Source: Bin87 sp965262485
Lineage (GTDB): Bacteria; Chloroflexota; Dehalococcoidia; Lucifugimonadales; UBA3495
Assembly: GCA_965262485.1 (NCBI GenBank)
Contig: OZ253540.1
Span: 1,674,001-1,738,000, forward strand
Length of the DNA stretch: 64,000 nt
Reading direction: 5' to 3'
In this document: one piece after another, positions 50,587 to 58,424 of the stretch
Numbering within the stretch: the first letter of the stretch is position 1
How the letters are laid out: each line of letters begins with the position of its first letter
Position numbers and translations under genes: made by a program
Notes under the pieces: generated by a model
The model's database searches: none
The model's input: the letters and a program-made list of their open reading frames with translations, nothing else
What the model was told of the DNA's origin: nothing

Positions 50587-51156
50587 ATGACCACTGCTAA
50601 AAAGCTGCTGACCGCCGATGACTTGCTGGCAATGCCGGATGATGGCAAGCGCTACGAACTCGTCCGGGGAGCGCTGATTGAAATGCCGCCAACGAGCCAC
50701 GAGCATGGTAGAGTTGCTGCGCGTTTCGGCCGGCGAATTGGCAATTTCGTGGAAGAACATGACCTCGGCCACGACATCGCCGCTGAAACGGGAGTCAATA
50801 TCGAGCGCGACCCCGACACCGTGCGCGCGCCCGATTATGGATTCATCTCTTACGACCGCATGGCGGAACCGCCGCCTTCGCGCGGTTTCGCCGACGTTAT
50901 CCCGGACTTGGTGGTGGAAGTAGTTTCACCTGGTGACCGGCAGCCGGAAATAGACGCCAAGACGCAAATGTGGCTGGACGCTGGCGTCCGGTTGGCAATG
51001 GTTGTATATCCTGAAACGCAGGCAGTGTACGCTCATCACAGCGACGGGTTAGTAGTACGGTATGGCATCGGCGATACGGTAGTCGGCGACCGGGTGCTGC
51101 CCGGATTCACCTGCCCGGTGGCCGATATTTTCGCCTTTGGCCCGCGCCAGCGTTAG
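50587..51156 (+). CDS. Uma2-family (DUF820) PD-(D/E)XK protein, copy 2
   Basis: The 189-residue paralogue of the preceding gene shares its first about 30 codons and its last about 20 codons almost base for base, while the middle is diverged (RVAARFGRRIGNFVEEHDLGHDIAAETGVNIERDPDTVRAPDYGFIS). The nuclease residues are kept: D and E in IPDLVVEVVSP, and K in DAKTQMWLDAGVRL. ATG 50587 follows AGAGGAG. Identical ends with a divergent core hint at gene conversion at the termini or at selection on the core. Confidence 0.9.
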   Translation: MTTAKKLLTADDLLAMPDDGKRYELVRGALIEMPPTSHEHGRVAARFGRRIGNFVEEHDLGHDIAAETGVNIERDPDTVRAPDYGFISYDRMAEPPPSRGFADVIPDLVVEVVSPGDRQPEIDAKTQMWLDAGVRLAMVVYPETQAVYAHHSDGLVVRYGIGDTVVGDRVLPGFTCPVADIFAFGPRQR

Positions 51157-51346
51157 ATCATCAGCATCGCGTCCCCGAAGGAATAGACCCAAACACCCGA
51201 CCGAAGTTGTCTCGTCCTCCACGAGCGGCGAATCCACATCCCATGCCAACGCTATCGTTGCTGGAAAATGCCAGGTTGGCGGACCTTTCGAGCGCGTCAG
51301 GCCATGGTCACAGCATCGGCCCAGCGCGGTCCAAAGGCCCTGAGTC

Positions 51347-51817
51347 CTAGTCATCCACCTCGACTATCATCTCTATCTCTATTGGCATTCCGCCTGGCAG
51401 CGTAGCCATGCCAACCGCAGACCGGGCGTGGCGACCCTGGTCCCCGTAGAGGCTGATGAGCAGGTCCGAAGCGCCGTTGGCCACCCGGGGTGTGTCTCCG
51501 AAGTCGGGCGCCGAGTTGACCATGCACAGCAGCTTGACTACCCTTTTTACCTTATCCAGGTCGCCGATCTCTCCCTTCAAATTGGTCAACAGATTCAGCA
51601 TGGTCAGTCGGGCGCAGTCGTAACCCTGTTCAACGGTCACTTCCGAGCCCAACTTGCCCACGTGCAGCAACCCGCCGCCAGGCAGCCCCGGACCGGTGCC
51701 CGAAAGGAACACCAGATTTCCGGTCCGAACCGCCGGGATGATATTGCCGGCCCCTGGCGGCCGGGGCGCAGGTAACTCGTGGCCCAACTCTTTCAGCTTG
51801 TTCTCTATCTCCGGCAT
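51347..51817 (-). CDS. RidA/YjgF-family protein
   Basis: The 156-residue protein is of the RidA superfamily: NIIPAVRTGNLVFLSGTGPG at the N-terminus, GYDCARLTMLNLLTNLKGEIGDLDKVKRVVKLLCMVNS and the C-terminal GRHARSAVGMATLPGGMPIEIEMIVEVDD. The canonical R105-equivalent that binds the imine carboxylate sits in GRHARSAVG, so enamine/imine deaminase activity is plausible; the longer N-terminus puts it in a divergent subfamily. ATG 51817 follows AAGGAG. It stands alone on the minus strand. Confidence 0.9.
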   Translation of the reverse strand: MPEIENKLKELGHELPAPRPPGAGNIIPAVRTGNLVFLSGTGPGLPGGGLLHVGKLGSEVTVEQGYDCARLTMLNLLTNLKGEIGDLDKVKRVVKLLCMVNSAPDFGDTPRVANGASDLLISLYGDQGRHARSAVGMATLPGGMPIEIEMIVEVDD

Positions 51818-52390
51818 GAAATTGCTCCTTCACTGATTGTTATTCCAAACGTTCCGGTTGACGCGCAACCCGGTTCGATCACGCCGTCAATTGTAACCGC
51901 AGCCAAGCAGGTTGCGACATACGATTGACCGGCTACGTTGGTCGTACTTTGGCGACAATCGCCACGGTCTCAAATCCCGCAGCGGCCCAGCGGCCATCAT
52001 TGGCCAAGGGAAAACCCCTAATCTCGCGAACAATACCCAGCGCATCAGGCGGAGTACCACCAACATGCAGAACGCCTGGTAGCGCGATGCAGGACTAAAG
52101 CCTGTTGACAATTAGCAAACCAACCCGTCACTCCTGCGAAAGAACGTCACCCCGTACTTGATACGGGGCATGAGTCCAGAGCGCGTATGATGAAAGAATC
52201 AGAACCGTGATTAACGACTTCGGCCACTGGATTCCCGCTTTCGCGGGAATGACGGTATTTGCCAACGCACCCTAGCATCAAGAGTTGTCGATTCGGATGG
52301 ATTCCGGTATTTGGGTAGAGTTCAGGCTTTGTTGATATAATTACGCCAACAATTAGTAGTTTACGATACGTTTTAAGGAGAATGCGAGCC
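51818..52390. other. Intergenic region (573 bp) with the left 158-bp inverted repeat
   Basis: No gene is supported. The first 280 bp show nothing recognisable. The inverted repeat occupies 52099-52256. A 70-bp AT-rich stretch then precedes the SMP-30-like gene, with a weak TTGATATAATTACG near 52332 that might carry a -10 element, and the AAGGAG ribosome site at 52375-52380. Confidence 0.6.
52099..52256 (+). repeat. 158-bp inverted repeat, left copy
   Basis: It starts AGCCTGTTGACAATTAGC and ends CGGGAATGACGGT. Its reverse complement is at 53529-53686 at equal length with only about a dozen differences by eye. It contains two internal hairpins: CCCCGTACTTGATACGGGG, and GATTCCCGCTTTCGCGGGAAT shared with other dispersed copies. 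Confidence 0.85.
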
Positions 52391-53284
52391 ATGCCAGAAG
52401 ATCTTTCTGCCATCGTAGAGTCTGCCAGTCCCGTCCTGGTTACCACCGGAGGCCCCACTGAGGGACCCCTGTGGCATCCCGGCAACTATTTGACCTACGT
52501 GCGACACCGGGAGAGTATGCTGATGCGCTGGGATGGTGGGGACGAGGCCGTCGCCATCCGCAATGACACCGGAGAAGGCAACGGTTGTACTCTCGACCGC
52601 CAGGACCGGCTCCTGATGTGCGAAGGGGCTAACCGGCAAATCACACGAATGGACGCCGATGGCTCCGTTACGACGGTAGCCGACCGCTGGCAGGGAAAGC
52701 GGCTCAACCGTCCCAACGACATAGTGTGCCGCTCCGACGGAAGCGTCTATTTCACCGATCCGGAGCTCGGCGTGCCGGCTGAACAACGAGAATTGGGCTT
52801 CGCCGGCGTATTCAGGATCGCCCCCGACGGTTCTCTGAGCGTGGCTACCGACGAGTGCGAATACCCCAACGGCCTGGCGCTTTCTCCTGACGAATCGGTT
52901 CTGTACGTTGCCATCAGCCGTCTGGACAACCGCTGCGTCCAGGAAGCGGAACGCGGCGAGGTCTGCGCCCACCGGCGCATTCGAGCCTTCGACGTCGCCG
53001 CTGATGGGACCCTCAGCAACAACCGGGTCTTCTGCGATATGTCGTCGGCCGAGCCCGGAGTGCCCGACGGCATGAAAGTGGATACCGCAGGGCGAGTATA
53101 TTGCACCGGCTCCGGAGGGATTTGGGTAATCGATCCCCAGGGCAACCGGCTGGGGACTATTCGTGTCCCTGAGGTGCCCCGCAACCTCGCTTTTGGCGGA
53201 ACGGACCTGGATACCATGTTCATCACCGCCGGAGATTCGGTTTACAGTCTGCGAACCAAGGTCCGGGGCGTGGCCGCATACTGA
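52391..53284 (+). CDS. SMP-30/gluconolactonase/LRE-family protein
   Basis: The 297-residue beta-propeller has the SMP-30 order: GGPTEGPLWHPGNYLTYV (first metal Glu in TEGPLW), NGCTLDRQDRLLMCEGANRQITRMD, LNRPNDIVCRSDGSVYFTDP (metal-site NDI and DP) and NGLALSPDESVLYVA (metal N and D in NGLALSPD). VPDGMKVDTAGRVYCTGSGGIWV completes the ring. It would hydrolyse a lactone (sugar lactone or similar). ATG 52391 is chosen because AAGGAG lies 10 nt upstream; ATG 52382 is too close. The gene is enclosed by 158-bp inverted repeats, so it may have been moved as a unit. Confidence 0.92.
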   Translation: MPEDLSAIVESASPVLVTTGGPTEGPLWHPGNYLTYVRHRESMLMRWDGGDEAVAIRNDTGEGNGCTLDRQDRLLMCEGANRQITRMDADGSVTTVADRWQGKRLNRPNDIVCRSDGSVYFTDPELGVPAEQRELGFAGVFRIAPDGSLSVATDECEYPNGLALSPDESVLYVAISRLDNRCVQEAERGEVCAHRRIRAFDVAADGTLSNNRVFCDMSSAEPGVPDGMKVDTAGRVYCTGSGGIWVIDPQGNRLGTIRVPEVPRNLAFGGTDLDTMFITAGDSVYSLRTKVRGVAAY

Positions 53285-53287
53285 CCA

Positions 53288-53440
53288 CCAATAGTGATGA
53301 GGTTGAAAACAGGCCGACGAACCGCCGTTGCTACAGCGACGGGATTGCCGCGCTGCGCTCGCAATGACAATGTGGGCGCCCGCTTTAATCTGTCATTGCG
53401 AGGAGCGCAGCGACGTGGCAATCTCGATGGGGTGGCGAAT
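53288..53440. repeat. Rearranged dispersed palindromic repeat
   Basis: It contains the arms GAACCGCCGTTGCTACAGCGACG with GGGATTGCCGCGCTGCG, and CTCGCAATGACA, followed by a second partial unit CTGTCATTGCGAGGAGCGCAG and GACGTGGCAATCTCG. The terminal GGGTACGCGTGAG motif is missing. It lies just inside the right 158-bp repeat, so the SMP-30 element itself carries a copy of the other repeat family. Confidence 0.75.
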
Positions 53441-53528
53441 TTCACCCTCACCCCAACCCTCTCCCATCAAGGGAGAGGGGGTCGATTTGCAGGCTCAGGA
53501 CGCGCCGGTTGCGGGTTCCGCCCTCACC

Positions 53529-53686
53529 ACCGTCATTCCCGCGAAAGCGGGAATCCAGTGACCGAAGTCGTTAATTACGGTTTTGATTCTTTCATCATAC
53601 CCTATCTGGACTCCTGCCCCGTATCAAGTACGGGGTGACGTTCTTTCGCAGGAGCGACGAGTTGGTTTGCTAATTGTCAACAGGCT
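53529..53686 (-). repeat. 158-bp inverted repeat, right copy
   Basis: It begins ACCGTCATTCCCGCGAAAGC and ends GTCAACAGGCT and is the reverse complement of 52099-52256. Flanks beyond the two outer ends do not match, and no target-site duplication is apparent. Confidence 0.85.
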
Positions 53687-53724
53687 CCAGGCTTAGGCAT
53701 CAGGGCGCGGGGGAGGCATCTGCT

Positions 53725-55518
53725 TTAGGACGTGTCCCGGCCACTACGATTATGGGCGAGATCTTCCAGGCCGAACAGGCCGAACAGTTCGTCGGCTGAT
53801 AGCGACTTCCCGAGATCGATGGTTACATCGTCCACCAGTTCGTCGAACAGCTCCTGCTTGCTCTCCAATATCCGGTCAATTCGCTCCTCTATCGTGTCGA
53901 TACAGGAATACTTGAACACATGGACTGGCATCGACTGCCCGTAACGATGGCTGCGGTCCTCGGCCTGGCGTTCCACTGCTGGATTCCACCAACGGTCAAG
54001 GTGAAACACGTAGGAGGCTTCCTGAAGGTTTAGACCTACTCCGCCGGACCTCAGTGAAATAATAAGCGCTTTGTGCCGATTATCGTTCCGAAAACGGCGG
54101 ATTACCTCTCGTCTTTCTTCCGGTGTAAGATCGCCCGTGAATGTCAAAGGGTCGAACTCGCGCAATATACCCGCCATCGCGTCGACTCCGAATCCGTTGC
54201 TGATGTATTGAGAAAAGACTATGGCCTGGTGGCCCTGTAGAGACAAGGATTCGACTCTCCGTCGAATATCTTCAAACTTGCTGGACTCTCCGGTTTCCGG
54301 TTCGGCGTTGCAGATTTGTTTGAGCCTCTGGATCAACTCCAACACATGCTGCACTCGTACATCCGCCCCTAACTGCCGCAGATATACGATGCCCTCTCGT
54401 TCTGCGCGATCATAGCTGCGCCGCTGGTTAGTCAGCAGTTCGATAGCCAGTTTGGTGGTCAGCTTGGGCGGAAGATCCGTGAGCACTTCCGCCTTCTTCC
54501 GCCTCATTTGCAATTCCCGGTGTCGCTCTCGCAGCTTGAGACCAGGGGAGTAGTGATCTTTAGAAACTAGATCCCGGTGGTCCACGAACTCTACGATAGA
54601 CGCCAACTCTTCTTCACTGTTTTCAAGAGGCGTGCCCGTCAGCGCCCACGACCGGAGACGTCGCAGTCCTTTTGCAGCCGCGCTGGTGGAGTTACGGTTC
54701 TTGATGCGCTGGGCTTCGTCCGCAACCAAAACTCCCCAGGTCTTCTTGCGTACCGGAGACTGTAGATTGTCGGTGAAATCTGCCCTTAGCGTGTCGTAGC
54801 TGACTATCGCGACGTGGACATCGGTTATCCATTGCCATGCCCGGTCGCTGGGAGTTCCCCGAATGACCATCACTCTTAGTTCCGGCGCCCATTTGAGCAA
54901 TTCCTGGCGCCATTGGTCCAAAATTGCTGCCGGAGCCATAACCAGTACGGTCTCTATAATCCGCTGCACAATCAGAATTCGCAACGCCGCGATCACCTGG
55001 ATGGTCTTGCCCAATCCCATGTCGTCGGCCAAAAGCAATTTGTCGCTGCCGATTAACGTTCGGACCCCGTCAAGTTGGAACGGCATCAACTCACCTGCCC
55101 ATGACAGGACCGAATTAGGACCGGGCAGCATCGACTCAATAGGAGGTGAGAGTACCGACCGCAACCGGGTTGCCAGGGAGGGTGTGGTGGGCGAACGCGC
55201 AGGTTGAGAACGACCGGCGTTGGGGGACGGCGAACGGCTTTCCCGTCGGGAATCGGATGTCATTGGCGCTTCGTCGCCAGAAATCGGGACCAGAACAACC
55301 GAGGTAACTGACCACGGAACGGCCTCTGCCTCGGGGAAGATGGAAACCACGGATGTTGCTGAACCAACACCGCAGGGCGTATTCCGCACACTCGGCCGCT
55401 GGTACGGAACGAGAGAAACGGAGCGGGTCGGCTGCGGCCGGAGTTGACGCCGCAACGAGATCCAGGCGCGCCGGTGCGAAGTCGGAGCGCCGGTCAGCCA
55501 GTTTGGCAATAGCTTCAC
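53725..55518 (-). CDS. SNF2-family DEAD/DEAH translocase, last gene of the BrxD-like operon
   Basis: The 597-residue protein has an SNF2 core from about residue 140: the Q-motif-like LMPFQLDGVRTLIG, Walker A LLADDMGLGKTIQVIAALR, motif Ia, motif II ADEAQRIKNRNS, motif III LTGTPLENSEEELASIVEF. The C-lobe has QAIVFSQYISNGFG, ALIISLRSGGVGLNLQEASYVFHLDRWWNPAVERQAEDRSHRYGQ with motif VI. The N-terminal 130 residues are low-complexity and Ser/Arg/Pro-rich. GTG 55518 overlaps the stop of the preceding gene by 4 bp. It would translocate on duplex DNA. Confidence 0.92.
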   Translation of the reverse strand: MKLLPNWLTGAPTSHRRAWISLRRQLRPQPTRSVSLVPYQRPSVRNTPCGVGSATSVVSIFPEAEAVPWSVTSVVLVPISGDEAPMTSDSRRESRSPSPNAGRSQPARSPTTPSLATRLRSVLSPPIESMLPGPNSVLSWAGELMPFQLDGVRTLIGSDKLLLADDMGLGKTIQVIAALRILIVQRIIETVLVMAPAAILDQWRQELLKWAPELRVMVIRGTPSDRAWQWITDVHVAIVSYDTLRADFTDNLQSPVRKKTWGVLVADEAQRIKNRNSTSAAAKGLRRLRSWALTGTPLENSEEELASIVEFVDHRDLVSKDHYSPGLKLRERHRELQMRRKKAEVLTDLPPKLTTKLAIELLTNQRRSYDRAEREGIVYLRQLGADVRVQHVLELIQRLKQICNAEPETGESSKFEDIRRRVESLSLQGHQAIVFSQYISNGFGVDAMAGILREFDPLTFTGDLTPEERREVIRRFRNDNRHKALIISLRSGGVGLNLQEASYVFHLDRWWNPAVERQAEDRSHRYGQSMPVHVFKYSCIDTIEERIDRILESKQELFDELVDDVTIDLGKSLSADELFGLFGLEDLAHNRSGRDTS

Positions 55519-56054
55519 GAGTTGAAGGCCTCTTGAATCCCCAGCGCCGCACGCTCAAATGGTTCGATCAATAATTGGCGCTGCTCAAGGAGTTCCACAG
55601 TACGGGCCGTCATTGAATCGGAAGGGGGCAAGCCGTTAATCCAATACAGCATTAGGGACTCGGATAACGGCTGAGCTGCCTCCGATGGCGCCACAGCCAC
55701 GGAGTCTTGAGACGCTATGCGGCATAAGGGAATTTCTGGACGTATGTTTTCGGAAAATACCGCTGGAGGCGTTTCCTCCGCCAGCGTTAGAACCACGTCG
55801 GTTTGGTTGGAGGATGATTCAAACAGAGCCTTGGTCAGTGCGGATACCGCCCGGCTTCGGGCATGCCCCGGCCGCCACAGTACGCCGGAGCGTACGTCGA
55901 TTCTGGTGAAAGCGAACTCAATCGGTTCTCCGCGAGCGGACATGATGAACAAAGCGCCACGTATTCCCCTGCCGTCCGGTTCGTCGATGAAGCGCAGAAA
56001 ACCGGCTACACCCGAAGGTTCGTCCTCACCCAAATCACGGAACGGTATCGGCAA
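55515..56054 (-). CDS. Uncharacterised protein, fourth gene of the BrxD-like operon
   Basis: The 179-residue protein starts MPIPFRDLGEDEPSGVAGFLRFIDEPDGRGIRGALFIMSARGEPIEFAFTRIDV, a beta-rich lead, and continues with a helical RSRAVSALTKALFESS. There are no catalytic residues or signal that I can identify. TTG 56054 is the start because AAGGAG lies 8 nt before it. It is translationally coupled to the SNF2 gene through a 4-bp GTGA overlap, and sits 12 bp after the ATPase gene. Likely an adaptor or sensor; this is inference. Confidence 0.8.
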   Translation of the reverse strand: MPIPFRDLGEDEPSGVAGFLRFIDEPDGRGIRGALFIMSARGEPIEFAFTRIDVRSGVLWRPGHARSRAVSALTKALFESSSNQTDVVLTLAEETPPAVFSENIRPEIPLCRIASQDSVAVAPSEAAQPLSESLMLYWINGLPPSDSMTARTVELLEQRQLLIEPFERAALGIQEAFNS

Positions 56055-56066
56055 AGTAACCGCTCC

Positions 56067-57425
56067 TTAACCCAGGGCCGGGGGAGGCTCGGCCTCTACA
56101 GCCGTTGGAGGGTTAAGTTCGTATGGGGGCGTTTCTGCTTCCCTGATAATGGGCAGGTCAAGGTCGTCTGAGGCTGGCTGCTCCAGCGCCCGGTCTTCTC
56201 CGTATCGGAGTTGCAACTCGGTGACTTCGATATCGGGTTCCGATTCAGGGTACAGCCGACGCAAGTCCCATTCGTTTATCCACCGCCGCACGAAGGACCG
56301 GATTCTGCGCCGTCCCATCTGACCGATTCCGCGGTCAATGTCTGGGGCATCCCAACTGTATGCCCCGGAATGAATGTCCTTTAGCTTGTCATACAGGTTG
56401 GACAGGGTCGCATCGTCGGGCTCGTCCAGTGGGTGCGGCCTTCGTTCAATGAGGCGCATCCCGGTTTCGGCCCGGGCCGCAGCCAGATTGTCAGTGTCCC
56501 TTCCTCTGGCCCGCAGGCGGGGGGCTGCCTTGTCGCGGTCTTCCTTGGTGTCAAGGACTAACTCGGCCAGGCCGGCGGTAATGGTCCCAACGACTACCAG
56601 GCCCGGGTATTTTTCGTCGGCTGCCTGGCCCAGCCAACGGGTCAACTCCCCGTAGGACCGGGCGCGCTGGAGAATGCTGTAATTGGCGACCAACTCGATT
56701 TCGTCCATGAGTATGACCCAACCGCGGTAACCGGCAGCCTTGATTAGTTCCAGGAGGAACCGCAACTTTTGCGGGGGCATATCCCTGGCTATCGGCGCCC
56801 GGAAGGAGTAGGCTTGGCGTTGCTCGATATGGGTCAGCCCGTCTCGGACGCTCTTGAGTTGAATTTTCTCACCGGCCCAGAACCAGTTGATTTCATTCAG
56901 CAACTCGGGGTCATTGTCCTTTTCATGGACTAACAAAGTCGCTGGCAGGATGCGATGCAGGCCGTTGTCCTCCCGGTTGGCCCACACGAAAAAATCGGCG
57001 TAGCTTTGGGAGTTGTATTCCAGAGTCTGGGCAATCTCCTCCACCATGTGGCCGGTAATCCCGGGAACCCTACCGTTGGCTACGGCGGCTTTGAAAACCT
57101 TTTCCATGTCGAACAGTGGCGTTTCCTTGCTGATGACCACTCGGCTGCAAACGAAGTTCTGCTGTAGAGCCTGGGTCTCCAGGTAACTCAGCAGGTGAGA
57201 TTTGCCGGCGCCAAACTCCCCCGCCACCAGCATCCCCAAGCCGGAGTCTGCTATATTGGATTCGCCGGAAACGCGGGCGAGCATGGAGTTGAACTCACGC
57301 TCAACGGCAGGTTGGTTGCACCCCAACACGGCAACGGCGTCGCCATTGGGCACTCCGTTTCTCAGGGCTTCCAGGGCCCGGCGGTTCATTAGCCTGGATG
57401 ATGATTCTGCTGCGCCGATTCCCAT
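56067..57425 (-). CDS. BrxC/BrxD-type (DUF2791-like) P-loop ATPase
   Basis: The 452-residue protein shows the BREX-ATPase pattern: Walker A AGEFGAGKSHLLSYLE (residues about 68-83), the region SRVVISKETPLFDMEKVFKAAV, Walker B WVILMDEIELV (about 236-246), then SYGELTRWLGQAADEKYPGLVVVGTITAGLAELVL. I read these as the BrxC/BrxD superfamily (PF10923/DUF2791). The ATG 57425 follows AGGAG; GTG 57434 is inside that ribosome site. The adjacent gene lacks a Walker A, so the two probably form one hetero-oligomeric motor. Confidence 0.82.
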   Translation of the reverse strand: MGIGAAESSSRLMNRRALEALRNGVPNGDAVAVLGCNQPAVEREFNSMLARVSGESNIADSGLGMLVAGEFGAGKSHLLSYLETQALQQNFVCSRVVISKETPLFDMEKVFKAAVANGRVPGITGHMVEEIAQTLEYNSQSYADFFVWANREDNGLHRILPATLLVHEKDNDPELLNEINWFWAGEKIQLKSVRDGLTHIEQRQAYSFRAPIARDMPPQKLRFLLELIKAAGYRGWVILMDEIELVANYSILQRARSYGELTRWLGQAADEKYPGLVVVGTITAGLAELVLDTKEDRDKAAPRLRARGRDTDNLAAARAETGMRLIERRPHPLDEPDDATLSNLYDKLKDIHSGAYSWDAPDIDRGIGQMGRRRIRSFVRRWINEWDLRRLYPESEPDIEVTELQLRYGEDRALEQPASDDLDLPIIREAETPPYELNPPTAVEAEPPPALG

Positions 57426-57446
57426 TCCAATCACTCCTGTTCCACA

Positions 57447-58424
57447 TTACTCCAGGATGGTGGAGTCCGCCAGGCGGACCAGAGTGGAGAAGGGATTGGC
57501 CTGGTTCCGGTCCTGGACCTCATCGCCTATTCTTGCGTAGAGCGCTTGATAGATAAAAAATCCTTTTCCGCGCAGTTCCAGGTCCAGGAAGCCTTCATCG
57601 GCTAGCACTACCATAAGAACCCCTTCCAACCGGTCGGTACTGTCAATGAGTTCCCGCATCAGTTCATAGTGATCCATTGTCGCCGGGCGGGAATAAAAGA
57701 ACCGGCCGTCTCTTGGGTTCCGCCGCAGGGCCACTCGACTATTGTCCAGCAAGACCAGTGTTCCCGCATATCCAACGAATTTCACCCAGTTGAGGAGGGA
57801 TTCCAGGAAGTGGCGGGCATTGGTGCGGACGATGCTGTTGTAAATGGAGTAACGCCGGACGCTGGACACTCTGCGGTTGCGGCCGGTGAGCCATTCAATC
57901 AATTCTGCCCCTTCGCTCAGCCCGGCTCCACCGATTTCCGAAAGGCACAAATGGGTCATTGCCATCCGGAAATCCCGGGACATGTTTGAATTCTGCGCGA
58001 CAGCCCGAAACAAGGGCATCCGCAATTCCATGCGAACCAGGGACTCATCAACGGAGTTGGCAATGCCGATGGCCTGGAGGATCGGGGTCTCGGTCCGGGG
58101 GTCGATCATGTCGGTAAGATACCCCGCATCCCTGGACAACCGCAGTACAACTCTGCGGGCCAGCAACCGCCAATCGACCTGCTGGGCGATGCGGAAGAAA
58201 ATCTCTTGAGGCATATGGACCCGGGTATCTCCCGAATCGACTCTGACCACCAGATAGTCCAGGACGGAACCAATCTCCTGGAGTCGGGTCTTTATCAACG
58301 GCGCCAGGGCTTCTTTCACTGGTACGACGAACTTGATGGACGAGCCGCCGTCCCTTACGAACCCGTCCAGGTACTCGTCCTTGATTACCTCCAGCCATTC
58401 CTGGGCAGAAATCGTGTTGGTCAT
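57447..58424 (-). CDS. P-loop-less BrxD-like partner protein
   Basis: The 325-residue protein starts MTNTISAQEWLEVIKDEYLDGFVRDGGSSIKFVVPVKEAL. The DGGSSIKF segment occupies the position where a P-loop (GxxGxGKS) is expected in this superfamily. The TLVLLDNSRVALRRNPRDGRFF segment resembles a Walker B strand without the catalytic DE pair. It otherwise keeps the superfamily pattern, with QVDWRLLARRVV and a C-terminal LMVVLADEGFLDLELRGKGFFIYQALYARIGDEV. It is likely a non-hydrolysing partner of the next ATPase. Its ATG overlaps the stop of the upstream gene by 4 bp. Confidence 0.75.
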   Translation of the reverse strand: MTNTISAQEWLEVIKDEYLDGFVRDGGSSIKFVVPVKEALAPLIKTRLQEIGSVLDYLVVRVDSGDTRVHMPQEIFFRIAQQVDWRLLARRVVLRLSRDAGYLTDMIDPRTETPILQAIGIANSVDESLVRMELRMPLFRAVAQNSNMSRDFRMAMTHLCLSEIGGAGLSEGAELIEWLTGRNRRVSSVRRYSIYNSIVRTNARHFLESLLNWVKFVGYAGTLVLLDNSRVALRRNPRDGRFFYSRPATMDHYELMRELIDSTDRLEGVLMVVLADEGFLDLELRGKGFFIYQALYARIGDEVQDRNQANPFSTLVRLADSTILE

